DNA from: Acinetobacter lwoffii
GTDB lineage: Bacteria; Pseudomonadota; Gammaproteobacteria; Pseudomonadales; Moraxellaceae
Assembly (NCBI RefSeq): GCF_019343495.1
Contig: NZ_CP072549.1
Coordinates: 1,488,001-1,552,000, forward strand
Direction: 5' to 3'
Length of the DNA: 64,000 bases
The position numbers and the translations under genes were made by a program. The notes under the pieces were generated by a model. That model was not told where the DNA came from, did no database searches, and was given only the letters and a program-made list of their open reading frames with translations. Below, piece after piece: positions 1 through 7,637 of the stretch (position 1 is the stretch's first letter; every line of letters starts with the position of its first letter).

Positions 1-839
1 TCTTCTTTCATTTTGATGAGCTGATCAAACATCAAATTGGCATTTTCATTTTGCGATAGATCCTCTACGGTTAAAGGTACATGCGCTGGATAAAGTTGTT
101 GAATCGCTTTAGCTGCGGATTCACTGGCATCGACTGATGGCGGTATATCCTTTTTCACACATTCCCAGAAATATCGTTCTGCTTTAACAATATGCTCAAT
201 CACTGATTCAGAACGAGTGACTTTAAAGATCTTGGTTTCATGCCCACAAATAAGCACACAGACATGTGCTGCCTGTTTACCAGTTACCACCAGTTGATGT
301 TGCACCTGACAAAGCACGTATAAAGGCACACCATCACGCCACAACTTAGCACCATGCTCACCGGCAGTCTTACATTCCAGGATCTGGACGTCATCACTAC
401 CCACGACCGCATAGTCCAGATTTGCCAACATAAAGGATTTGTCTGGATCGGGATGCTGAAGCACGGCATTAACTCGTCTCACTTTATTATTGGTGTGCAG
501 ACTGTAGTACTCAGCCACCAATGGCTCTAACTGTTTGCCCCAATACAGCGGTGCAACGCCTGAGCTGTCATCATCAATGTTCTGCTGAGTTCGACCGGTC
601 TTGATCATCCACAGTTCCAACATCGACATATAGGGATTCAACCCACATGCGGTTGCGGCATCACTACTGCCAATACCTTGCTTACGTACTTCCAGCCATT
701 CCTGGTAATCCATGTTTTTTGTATTAGCTAAACGCTTAGCTGTCGTTGTTCGTTTAGCGACTGTATTTGATTGATTGCTCTCATTCGGAATTGGAAAATG
801 AGTTCGTTGAGGGATATTTATCGGTGCAATCTGATTCAT
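1..839 (-). CDS. YqaJ-type viral recombinase / exonuclease, C-terminus cut by window edge
   Basis: The reading frame starts at the ATG at 839 and stays open to the left edge, giving about 279 residues without a stop. It has YqaJ (lambda exonuclease-like) motifs: GIGSSDAA near residues 55-62, a conserved Glu in KQLEP (about 105), the catalytic Asp in ANLDYAV (about 142), the LECKTA Glu/Lys pair (about 155-157) and a CQVQHQL helix (about 177-183). These enzymes degrade one strand of duplex DNA for single-strand-annealing recombination in phages and mobile elements. AAGGATC just before the ATG is a plausible ribosome site; ATG 712 before the domain is an alternative start. A terminator-like hairpin at 884-910 lies in its leader. 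It belongs to the ssrA-inserted element. The family call is firm; the partner annealase is not visible. Confidence 0.85.
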   Translation of the reverse strand, partial: MNQIAPINIPQRTHFPIPNESNQSNTVAKRTTTAKRLANTKNMDYQEWLEVRKQGIGSSDAATACGLNPYMSMLELWMIKTGRTQQNIDDDSSGVAPLYWGKQLEPLVAEYYSLHTNNKVRRVNAVLQHPDPDKSFMLANLDYAVVGSDDVQILECKTAGEHGAKLWRDGVPLYVLCQVQHQLVVTGKQAAHVCVLICGHETKIFKVTRSESVIEHIVKAERYFWECVKKDIPPSVDASESAAKAIQQLYPAHVPLTVEDLSQNENANLMFDQLIKMKE

Positions 840-883
840 GCTCTGATCCTTATAAATAGTGAGGTCTGTAAAATTTTCGGCAT

Positions 884-910
884 AAAAAAAGCCACATCTG
901 GAGATGTGGC
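884..910 (-). terminator. Rho-independent terminator behind the DUF932 gene, also in the yqaJ leader
   Basis: The stem GCCACATC pairs with GATGTGGC across a four-base loop and is followed on the minus strand by seven T residues. It lies 80 bases after the DUF932 stop and 44 bases before the yqaJ start. It may end DUF932 transcripts or act as an attenuator for the exonuclease gene. Confidence 0.75.
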
Positions 911-989
911 AAAAGGGGTGTTTTCACTGGAGAAGGATCATCTGCATGACCCTTGACCATTATTGTAATAGCACTGGCTTAAATGAAAC

Positions 990-2024
990 TTAAACCACTA
1001 AGCGAAGCGCCTGTTCTAGTCCACGCTGCTTTAACGCAGCACCTGCACCAAACCAAGCAGAGTCCAAACGATGATCAGTACTCATGGCACGACGTTCATG
1101 ATCGGCAAACTCGGTGATTGAACACAGCAAACCATAGGCAGTATCTTTGGCAGAGCTGAGTTCTGCACCACGTCCTTGCCCATTAAACATATCCATGACT
1201 TTAGTCATGGCGCGTCCATTCGGTTCAGACTTTTCTTTGGCTGGAGTTGGAGTAGCTATATTGCGATAGAACTGAATGATGTTCTCTTCCTGATCGGCAA
1301 CACTCATGCTGGTATTGTTAAACACTGCATCAAAATAGGCAGCTGCTTCTCCTTGAGTGACTTTACGTTGAGTCAGCTGTTTCATCTCATACATATGCTC
1401 ATCCCAGGCACGGACTGAGATGCCCAATTGCTGCTTAACTTTGCCAGCATCAAACTTAGTACTGTGTGGCACTTTCACAACACCAGCACTGCTATTCTGC
1501 CCACGTAACGCTATCGCCAAGGTGTTATTACACACCACCCGGATATTGGTGAACTGTGCTGTGGTGGCCAACGTACCGTCACATGCAGTTGCTAATAAAA
1601 TATAGCCATTACTGACATCCTTACCCTTCAGTGCTGTGCTTTGTCCCGTGCGTGCCAATGCCCAAAACTTCTTGCCACCCTTGAGTACACCCGCAGTTTC
1701 TAATTCAAAGCCGGATTGCTCAGTCAGATCCCGATAGAACTCCAAAATCTCCATAGGCTGCACTTCCTGATAACGCTGACTGACCACAGACAAGGGGGCA
1801 TGAGTATCGGAACGATACAGCACCCGCTGTTCTTCATAAGGCATGATGATACTCTGCCCGCGTTCATTCTGGGCCATGTAGCTAACATCGGAGGATTCAA
1901 TCCGCCAATCCATGCCTGCTTGTTGTGCCCAGATTTCAATCGGCTGATTCTGTGTCAGTTGATTACCCAGGCCATGCCAAGGGGTATCACCGATATAGGC
2001 CATTTGTTCAAGTTGATGTGCCAT
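990..2024 (-). CDS. DUF932 phage/plasmid-like protein
   Basis: This is a 344-residue protein of the DUF932 family (the phage/plasmid-like group). The N-terminus carries the typical TPWHGLGNQL motif (about residues 14-23) and the body has the QRYQEVQP (about 83-90) and VVCNNTLAIAL (about 163-173) stretches. The biochemical role of the family is not established. Members are common in phages, plasmids and genomic islands, often near recombination genes, and here the neighbour is a YqaJ exonuclease. AAGGAAT lies a few bases before the ATG. It reads as a cytoplasmic soluble protein with no signal or membrane segment. Length is normal for the family and nothing looks broken. Family assignment is confident; function is unknown. 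Confidence 0.85.
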   Translation of the reverse strand: MAHQLEQMAYIGDTPWHGLGNQLTQNQPIEIWAQQAGMDWRIESSDVSYMAQNERGQSIIMPYEEQRVLYRSDTHAPLSVVSQRYQEVQPMEILEFYRDLTEQSGFELETAGVLKGGKKFWALARTGQSTALKGKDVSNGYILLATACDGTLATTAQFTNIRVVCNNTLAIALRGQNSSAGVVKVPHSTKFDAGKVKQQLGISVRAWDEHMYEMKQLTQRKVTQGEAAAYFDAVFNNTSMSVADQEENIIQFYRNIATPTPAKEKSEPNGRAMTKVMDMFNGQGRGAELSSAKDTAYGLLCSITEFADHERRAMSTDHRLDSAWFGAGAALKQRGLEQALRLVV

Positions 2025-2068
2025 AATTTTATTCCTTTTTAAAATAATGTTAAAAATTGGATCTGTTC

Positions 2069-2356
2069 TTAATTCAGATATTGAATGGGGAACTTTTGGT
2101 AGCAGTTATGACAGAAGCACAAACTTTGCTTTGGAGATGTATTTTGCTCTGTAAATGAATTAAACAAACCACCGAGTACAGTTCCTGCAATTCCTCCAAT
2201 GATGGGAGGCAAGTTCAATGACTTCGCAACAGTTGTGCCTAAGGCACCTAATGCTGCGGGTGATGCAAAATTTGATAATGTTGAATTTGCTTGTTGTATG
2301 TTTGCTTCAACAATCATGATGTCGGTTGAATGACAAAAAGGGCAATTCAAGCTCAT
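2069..2356 (-). CDS. Small split zinc-ribbon protein with a glycine-rich hydrophobic middle
   Basis: The 95-residue frame starts at the ATG at 2356, chosen because AGGAG stands seven bases upstream. A longer frame would run back to 2434 but would read through a terminator-like hairpin and has no ribosome site. The protein has CPFC at residues 5-8 and CFCHNC at 80-85, enough cysteines for a zinc ribbon. Between them lies a Gly/Ala/Leu-rich hydrophobic stretch (about 31-66, including IIGGIAGTVLGGLF) that could form a membrane hairpin or glycine zipper. I do not recognise the family. It lies between DUF932 and a divergent regulator-like gene. Role unknown; a metal-bound membrane-associated accessory protein is only a guess. 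Confidence 0.6.
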   Translation of the reverse strand: MSLNCPFCHSTDIMIVEANIQQANSTLSNFASPAALGALGTTVAKSLNLPPIIGGIAGTVLGGLFNSFTEQNTSPKQSLCFCHNCYQKFPIQYLN

Positions 2357-2381
2357 GACTCGACTCCTAAATTCAGGGCAT

Positions 2382-2408
2382 AAAAAAGCCTGCACGATGG
2401 CAGGCTTT
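2382..2408 (-). terminator. Terminator-like hairpin in the leader of the small zinc-ribbon gene
   Basis: The stem AAAGCCTGC pairs with GCAGGCTTT around a six-base loop, with six T residues following on the minus strand. No minus-strand gene lies directly upstream for it to terminate (the nearest is 760 bases away), and only 25 bases separate it from the ATG at 2356, too few for a promoter. It is probably transcribed as part of the leader, so it may be an attenuator. Confidence 0.6.
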
Positions 2409-2559
2409 AATTTCATATTTTCATGTGTACTCAAAAGAGCTTCATGATTCTCATTAGGATGTTATATACTTGAAATAATTTAGAATAGGATTCAATTTAA
2501 TCGTTGATTTGTTATATAAAATCAGTACGATAAAAAAATACAAAATTGGCTTTAAAATT

Positions 2560-3027
2560 ATGACACACATTCGAATTTCAGATTTTTGTGAAAAATATGG
2601 CTTCTCTTCACATCAAATCAGACATGTCACTCGTTCAGGAAAATTAGCTAAAATTACCGATGGCGTCATTGATGAAGAACAAGCTCTACAAGCCTTAGCA
2701 AACACTCAACCAAAAATGAAGGGGGTAATTACACTACAAAATGAAGTAACTGAATTAAAAAAACAATTGCAGAGTACACTTGATCTGAAAAACTATTATG
2801 AGGCAGAGCTTAATAAGCTTGGGATATTTCCAGCACAAATAGCTAAAATTTCACTTCACCCTGAAACGATGAAAGATTCAAGTGATCATCCAACTTTGTC
2901 TCAGGAGTGGATGAAAGATCAAATGCAACAAATACCTGAATCTGAAAGAATGTTTAAAGCCCGTAAAGTACCGATTCCTCCAGAGGCTTTTACTTCTAGC
3001 CTTCCAGATAAAAATAATAGTTTTTGA
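2560..3027 (+). CDS. Small HTH-like regulator with a coiled coil
   Basis: From the ATG at 2560 this encodes 155 residues. The first 45 residues (ISDFCEKYGFSSHQIRHVTRSGKLA) look like a MerR/excisionase-type winged helix-turn-helix. A short coiled coil follows (about residues 58-85, LQNEVTELKKQLQ), then a polar tail. A TTG at 2509 would add 17 lysine-rich residues; I prefer the ATG because those residues look like AT-rich leader, although neither start has a strong ribosome site. It is divergent from the small zinc-ribbon gene and is the only plus-strand gene in the element, so it may control the minus-strand genes. DNA binding is inferred from pattern only. Base composition is strikingly AT-rich. 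Confidence 0.55.
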   Translation: MTHIRISDFCEKYGFSSHQIRHVTRSGKLAKITDGVIDEEQALQALANTQPKMKGVITLQNEVTELKKQLQSTLDLKNYYEAELNKLGIFPAQIAKISLHPETMKDSSDHPTLSQEWMKDQMQQIPESERMFKARKVPIPPEAFTSSLPDKNNSF

Positions 3028-3123
3028 TTCAATCATAATGCCGTGGTGATCAGGTAATTGAAGCTTAAATGATTACAGATCAAGGCAATGTGAATTTGTC
3101 ATTTTGATATCAGATTTCACAAT

Positions 3124-3157
3124 ATAGAGAACACATCTAATGTATTGTGTTCTCTAT
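3124..3157. terminator. Perfect 12-bp hairpin between convergent genes
   Basis: ATAGAGAACACA pairs perfectly with TGTGTTCTCTAT around a ten-base loop, between the ends of the regulator-like gene (3027) and the Gp2-type gene (3172). There is no strong T run on either side, so it may be a weak bidirectional terminator or a protein-binding palindrome. Confidence 0.5.
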
Positions 3158-3171
3158 TGAAAATTCAATAT

Positions 3172-4131
3172 TTATAAACCTCTTCGATTTTTCGAATTAA
3201 CTACTCCCTTACCAAAACTACGCATATTGGCTGAATCCTTTACTCTCGGATGTTGCTGCTCTTTTTCACCATTCACCAGATAAGGGACAACATAGTTAAG
3301 AAAGTTATAGACTTCACTGGCATTGTTACGATGAATCATACCAATTCCTAATGTTCCCATTGCTTCATAGATGGCTTTATAGTCGGAATGGTTACAGTTA
3401 AAAATATAACCACATCCATGTGTAATCTGCTCCCAACACTCACCTACCCACTGCCCCATTTCAAAATCACCTCGATGTATATTTCCATCATACATAAGCA
3501 AGAGATGGCAGTGATAGCCCTTACTCACCCCATGCTCTAATGCCCATGCATAACCATGCAAACTACTAAAGCAAGTATCCTGATCTGCGATACGCCGAAG
3601 CAATATGTCTAAAGCTTCATTAAATGCATGAATATTGTATAAGGCTTGATATTCCTGAAGAATGGATAAATCCACTCGAACCACCAACGTTCTCGCATAA
3701 TGATGAATGAGTGTGGATGTATAATCAAAAAGGCTAAGTTGGTTCTTTAATTCACGTTGTTGATAATCGATCAGTTGCTGTTTTACACAGCCTGATAATG
3801 ACTGGATGTAAGTCAAAATATGCCAGACAGTCATCTCATCAAAATACACAATAGAATCATAATCTGTCTGTTGAATCTGTCTGAGTGTGTAATCAATGGT
3901 CTTCACAACCTCAATGAATATCAATACTGAATTGCAATAGGAAAAATCCGCATTATAGATTGGCTTAAATGACGGAATTAGTTTTTGTAGGTCTATCATC
4001 AGGTTTTGATGATATAAATTATAACTACCCAAGCAAACCTCTTGAATGAAATGGTCTACTCCTGCCAATACTTCTGCTTCATGATAAAGCTCACCATATT
4101 GAATATTTTGATATGGAACTTTTTGGTACAT
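3172..4131 (-). CDS. Inovirus Gp2-type (YagK/YfjJ-like) HUH protein
   Basis: This 319-residue protein has the features of inovirus Gp2 / YagK-YfjJ C-terminal domain proteins. Residues 146-154 (RTLVVRVDL) form the first strand, GYAWALEHG (193-201) the central strand, KGYHCHLLLMYDG (204-216) the HUH motif with His207 and His209, then GQWVGECWEQ (226-235) and a tyrosine-rich helix (YNFLNYVVPYLV, 275-286) that may supply the nucleophile. HUH proteins nick and rejoin single DNA strands in rolling-circle replication, transfer or transposition; for chromosomal Gp2 homologues this activity is mostly inferred. A hairpin-rich gene-free tract lies just upstream and a much larger Gp2-like gene follows beyond it. 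Family call is fairly firm; nicking activity is unproven. Confidence 0.8.
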   Translation of the reverse strand: MYQKVPYQNIQYGELYHEAEVLAGVDHFIQEVCLGSYNLYHQNLMIDLQKLIPSFKPIYNADFSYCNSVLIFIEVVKTIDYTLRQIQQTDYDSIVYFDEMTVWHILTYIQSLSGCVKQQLIDYQQRELKNQLSLFDYTSTLIHHYARTLVVRVDLSILQEYQALYNIHAFNEALDILLRRIADQDTCFSSLHGYAWALEHGVSKGYHCHLLLMYDGNIHRGDFEMGQWVGECWEQITHGCGYIFNCNHSDYKAIYEAMGTLGIGMIHRNNASEVYNFLNYVVPYLVNGEKEQQHPRVKDSANMRSFGKGVVNSKNRRGL

Positions 4132-4512
4132 TTAGGTTCTCACTGAAACATAAGGTTCATATCTAAGTGAGAGATGTAAAATTTTACTGATCATGACTCT
4201 GTAGCAGGATGTTGTAGTCATCCTGCTTAGCTGAATAGGTTCATAGACTTTGAAACATACTATAGGGTTAGTTCTGAATATTTTAACACTGTGTCATTGA
4301 TACATGATGTATAGCCCATACTCAAATGGGCTATACTGTGCTAAGTGAATCACATACTCACTTAACTAGATAAGATATTGTTTATGTTTAATATATTATT
4401 TATATTTAATAATATATATTACCTGTTAAGCAAGTCACTCTGAACTAACCATTGCACCGCAGTTCCATACAGCGAGAACAACAGAAATATGGGAATGTTG
4501 CAGAAGCTAAAC
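4132..4512. other. Gene-free tract with hairpins and an AT-rich stretch: possible origin or leader
   Basis: This 381-bp gap has no convincing gene. It contains perfect inverted repeats: TCTCACT/AGTGAGA (4138-4144 with 4166-4172), AGCAGGATG/CATCCTGCT (4203-4211 with 4219-4227), TATAGCCCAT/ATGGGCTATA (4310-4319 with 4326-4335) and AAGTGA/TCACTT (4343-4348 with 4358-4363). Several carry the same AGTGA core. A nearly pure AT tract follows (about 4370-4423). Repeats plus an unwinding-prone tract beside an HUH gene suggest a nick site or replication origin. A folded 5' leader of the Gp2-type gene is the main alternative. Confidence 0.45.
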
Positions 4513-6969
4513 TTATGCCTTAGCTTTGGTTTTAACTTTAGATTTAACTGTCGTTTTAGTCACACTGCCCTTCACTAAAACTTTAGGGACTCGTACAGTA
4601 GCTTGTCGCTCATACAGCTCAATAAAACTATAATAATTTACCAATACTTCAAAGACCTGCTTTCGCCTTGACTGATCACCGATCTCAAGTAAAAAAGATT
4701 GCTGATTCATCTCAGGAACAGATGACATCAATGGAACAATGTTGAATGACGTTTTGTACCCATCCTGCTGAACAGAATCCATTTGGCTTTTCCACATCTC
4801 CCCAAATAAACGATCCATATCTTTCAGCTCCTCATACTTCCTCGCATCAAAAACTAAAATGAGATCCAGATAAGTATGCTGTCCACCATCTTCCCGCCAT
4901 GCTCCAAAATATCCTGTCATACTGGATATGGGTTTCCGTCTGCGGTTACGTAAAAACATTTCAGTGATGTTTTTTGAAAAAATCTGCTGATTGACTTCCG
5001 CCCCATTTGCCCCCAGTTCAAAATGAACTCGATAGAGAGTACATTCTCTTTTCAGTAAACTTTTAACGTACGTCTGCAAGCTTTTCAGTCTGAGTTCACA
5101 CTTCTTATAACAGGCTTCAATATGATCATTTGTAGCAATGACCTCATCACCCACATTAACAGCTTGGACATAGTCCACATATTCGACAGCTTCAACGACC
5201 GTTCCATTGCTATTTGTTGTTGGCACGTCCAAGTTCACTGTTACTGAATGCCGCACCTGTTTCCAGATTTTCACATTCAGCTTAGACTGCCTGATATTCG
5301 AGCGGTAATCCCGTCGAAGTTGTTTAACCAGCGCATTAAATCGTTCAGCACCTTGCTTACTGGTTTTTGCAGCCAATTGTTGCTCTACCTGCCAAAGATT
5401 CGCATTCTTTAAAAAGAACTGCACGTTGATATTCAACCGAGATAAGTAAGGGCTCGCACTTAACAAGTGTAAGTCAGGCAAGTTACTGAATATCCATAAC
5501 AACTGATGACCTATACGTGTTATTGAACGCTCGATTTCTTCAGCAGACAACTCAACATTTCCTAGTCGTATTGGTAGATTAAATGCACCGACTGTAGTAT
5601 CCATCACAGTCGCCATAAACATTTCTATATTTTGAATGAGACCTATAAAATTTGGAAAATCATCTAGCTGAATTGATAACTCACGATTAAAAATTTGCGA
5701 AATCTTAAGTCTGTTTTTTGCTATGACTGGTAGATGACGAACACTCCATATTTTATCATCCTCATAGCACACCAAATCCTGAAAAGATTTTCTCCCCATC
5801 ATAGTCAGGTCAACAGGAAAATTACGTTCATCTAAAAGCCCAGAGGAATACCAGTATTGATTGATATTGTAATTTTGATTATTGAGGATATATTGAAATT
5901 GAATGACTTCATCTACATTCTGAAAAAAACTCAGAATCCAATATTTAAAATCCTTTATTTTTCGTTTATCTGTTGATTTCATTACTCCATCAATTGCATC
6001 TTTTTTCAACTCCTGAGCCAGCTGTTTCCCCCAGTGATGAATATGAAAAGGGCGACCAATTAAAAGCTTTTTCAACTCGGATTCAAATTTCTGAATGATT
6101 CTCTCAGCCAACTGCTCTTTTTTATTACTCAATATGAGAACAACATTGAGGTTCAATCCTGATACTAAGTCATGTTCCGTCTTGGTCATCATAAACAAGA
6201 GACCCGCAGTACCTGTTATCACCTGCTGTAACTGTGGGATACGCATCAATCGATCTTGAATAAACCCATGATCGTCAACCATTTCACTTGACTTGAATGG
6301 AAGCTGAATATTTAAGGACAGGCAATAAAGTGATTGATATCTTTCCAGCAAGGTATCAAAAAGCTGCTCCGTTGTGACTTGAGGTGGTAGCGCTGGAATA
6401 ACATAATTCGGAAGAAAGCTGGTTGTACTTAAATATTGCTTCAACCACAGTACAACGTTTAAATACGTATGATGCTGAAGATGTGTACCACTACTGACTG
6501 CTGTTGACGGTAGCAAAGTCACATTTGTATTTAAAGGTGAATACAGGTACGGCTGATGATCATTTAAATATGATGGCGATTGATTCAGAGCATTCAGCAT
6601 AAACCAAACTAAATACAGTTCATTGCCAATTTTAAGATAGGGCATCATCAGTGCATTCAGATCACAACTTAAACCTTCGATCTCTTGTCTGGCACACACC
6701 CAACTTGTTGCCGTACTGTTCATTAAATTGTTCTTAAACTGATCCAAAGTCAAAAAAGAATTTTGCTCAACCAAACACCATAAATACTGCAACTTTTCTA
6801 ACTCATCCAGCAGATGTTTAGCCTGCTCAACACCACTCACACCTTCCTCATAAGAAACAATCATTTTTATTTTTTTAAATTTTAATACATGAAATATATC
6901 TGCAACATTAATTTTCAATTTATTCCAGCTAAAAGTGTCTAAAATGCTTATGTATCGCTGTTGTTTCAT
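4513..6969 (-). CDS. Large protein with two apparent Gp2-like modules lacking the HUH histidines
   Basis: This 818-residue protein is not one I can name. Residues about 643-790 follow the order of the neighbouring Gp2-type HUH domain: CTLYRVHFEL strand, MTGYFGAWRED, then HTYLDLILVFD where the smaller protein has YHCHLLLMYD, then LFGEMWKSQM and a terminal VLVNYYSFIELYE helix. The HxH positions read Tyr and Asp. A second fainter module lies at about 213-314 (LYCLSLNIQL, ITGTAGLLFMM, LNLNVVLILS). The C-terminus (about 795-818) is Lys/Thr-rich and may bind nucleic acid. No clear ribosome site precedes ATG 6969; Met36 is an alternative start. AT content is high. It may be an inactive partner of the HUH protein. 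Domain assignment is by eye. Confidence 0.55.
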   Translation of the reverse strand: MKQQRYISILDTFSWNKLKINVADIFHVLKFKKIKMIVSYEEGVSGVEQAKHLLDELEKLQYLWCLVEQNSFLTLDQFKNNLMNSTATSWVCARQEIEGLSCDLNALMMPYLKIGNELYLVWFMLNALNQSPSYLNDHQPYLYSPLNTNVTLLPSTAVSSGTHLQHHTYLNVVLWLKQYLSTTSFLPNYVIPALPPQVTTEQLFDTLLERYQSLYCLSLNIQLPFKSSEMVDDHGFIQDRLMRIPQLQQVITGTAGLLFMMTKTEHDLVSGLNLNVVLILSNKKEQLAERIIQKFESELKKLLIGRPFHIHHWGKQLAQELKKDAIDGVMKSTDKRKIKDFKYWILSFFQNVDEVIQFQYILNNQNYNINQYWYSSGLLDERNFPVDLTMMGRKSFQDLVCYEDDKIWSVRHLPVIAKNRLKISQIFNRELSIQLDDFPNFIGLIQNIEMFMATVMDTTVGAFNLPIRLGNVELSAEEIERSITRIGHQLLWIFSNLPDLHLLSASPYLSRLNINVQFFLKNANLWQVEQQLAAKTSKQGAERFNALVKQLRRDYRSNIRQSKLNVKIWKQVRHSVTVNLDVPTTNSNGTVVEAVEYVDYVQAVNVGDEVIATNDHIEACYKKCELRLKSLQTYVKSLLKRECTLYRVHFELGANGAEVNQQIFSKNITEMFLRNRRRKPISSMTGYFGAWREDGGQHTYLDLILVFDARKYEELKDMDRLFGEMWKSQMDSVQQDGYKTSFNIVPLMSSVPEMNQQSFLLEIGDQSRRKQVFEVLVNYYSFIELYERQATVRVPKVLVKGSVTKTTVKSKVKTKAKA

Positions 6970-7311
6970 AATTTTTAAATGTATTATTACACGTATTAAT
7001 TAAATTATATCTCGTTATCAAGAGATAAAAATACAATTAAAAAATATTATTTGTATTCTATAGATTCAATAATCCTCTTTATTTTTATAAAAATACAACT
7101 TTTAGATATATTAATTTTCATTCATTATCGACAAAAAAAAGCAGAAGCCTATGCTCCTGCTTTTAAAATATTATCCTGCCTCAAGCCCTACCTTTAATCC
7201 TGAATTTTCACCACAATAAAATTCACTACCAAACCCAGCAAGTCATGGATTAAAGATACGACTTCGAAGCCATCTCACCCGATGTATAAACTCCTTCCTA
7301 AAAAAACAGCC
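6970..7311. other. AT-rich gene-free stretch with one terminator
   Basis: No gene is visible. The part next to the 818-residue gene (6970-7130) is extremely AT-rich and presumably carries its promoter, though I cannot pick one hexamer pair. A terminator-like hairpin sits at 7137-7164. The rest is unstructured and looks like decayed coding DNA continuing from the relic at 7312-7620. Confidence 0.4.
7137..7164 (-). terminator. Hairpin terminator downstream of the integrase/relic region
   Basis: AAAAGCAG pairs with CTGCTTTT, with a partial inner stem (AGC/GCT), and a run of eight A on the plus strand gives a T tract on the minus strand. It would end leftward transcripts coming from the integrase and the relic. 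Confidence 0.65.
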
Positions 7312-7620
7312 TCAGAAAATATCCTTTCTTAATATTTCCAATAAGATTTCGGGTTGATTTCTAAGCTCATGAATGATCGTTTCATCCATATAGTCAATAT
7401 TTTTATATGATATTTCGCAACCAAATGCCCTTAATACAACTGAGGGTTTTGCGATTCAAGAATATAATTCAGCTTTGTAAGCTCATATTGTGTAGAAGAT
7501 ATCCCTTCTATTATTGTGAGTAATCAAAATCCTAATGGTGTACCAAAAAGCATCTTGAATTTTCATAAAAATCTAAGAGCCATGAATAAACATCAAGTCC
7601 ATCCTGTCTTATCTGACGAA
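7312..7620 (-). pseudogene. Frameshifted gene relic downstream of the integrase
   Basis: No intact frame exists, but coding-like pieces follow each other in different minus-strand frames: one with LDVYSWLLDFYENSRCFLV (about 7533-7620), one with IIEGISSTQYELTKLNYI (about 7445-7530), and one with SVVLRAFGCEISYKNIDYMD continuing to a TGA at 7312-7314. Joining them needs two shifts. I cannot name the family. The pieces read like one small soluble element-borne protein that has decayed. Chance open frames in AT-rich DNA remain possible, but the amino-acid composition of the joined product is protein-like. Confidence 0.4.
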
Positions 7621-7637
7621 AAAAAGGATAACTAGTA

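Noticed and set aside
284..469. Small minus-strand open frame
   Set aside because: It lies in another frame of the yqaJ gene, whose correct frame has clear exonuclease motifs.
2357..2434. Upstream extension of the zinc-ribbon gene
   Set aside because: It crosses a terminator-like hairpin and lacks a ribosome site, while the ATG at 2356 has AGGAG.
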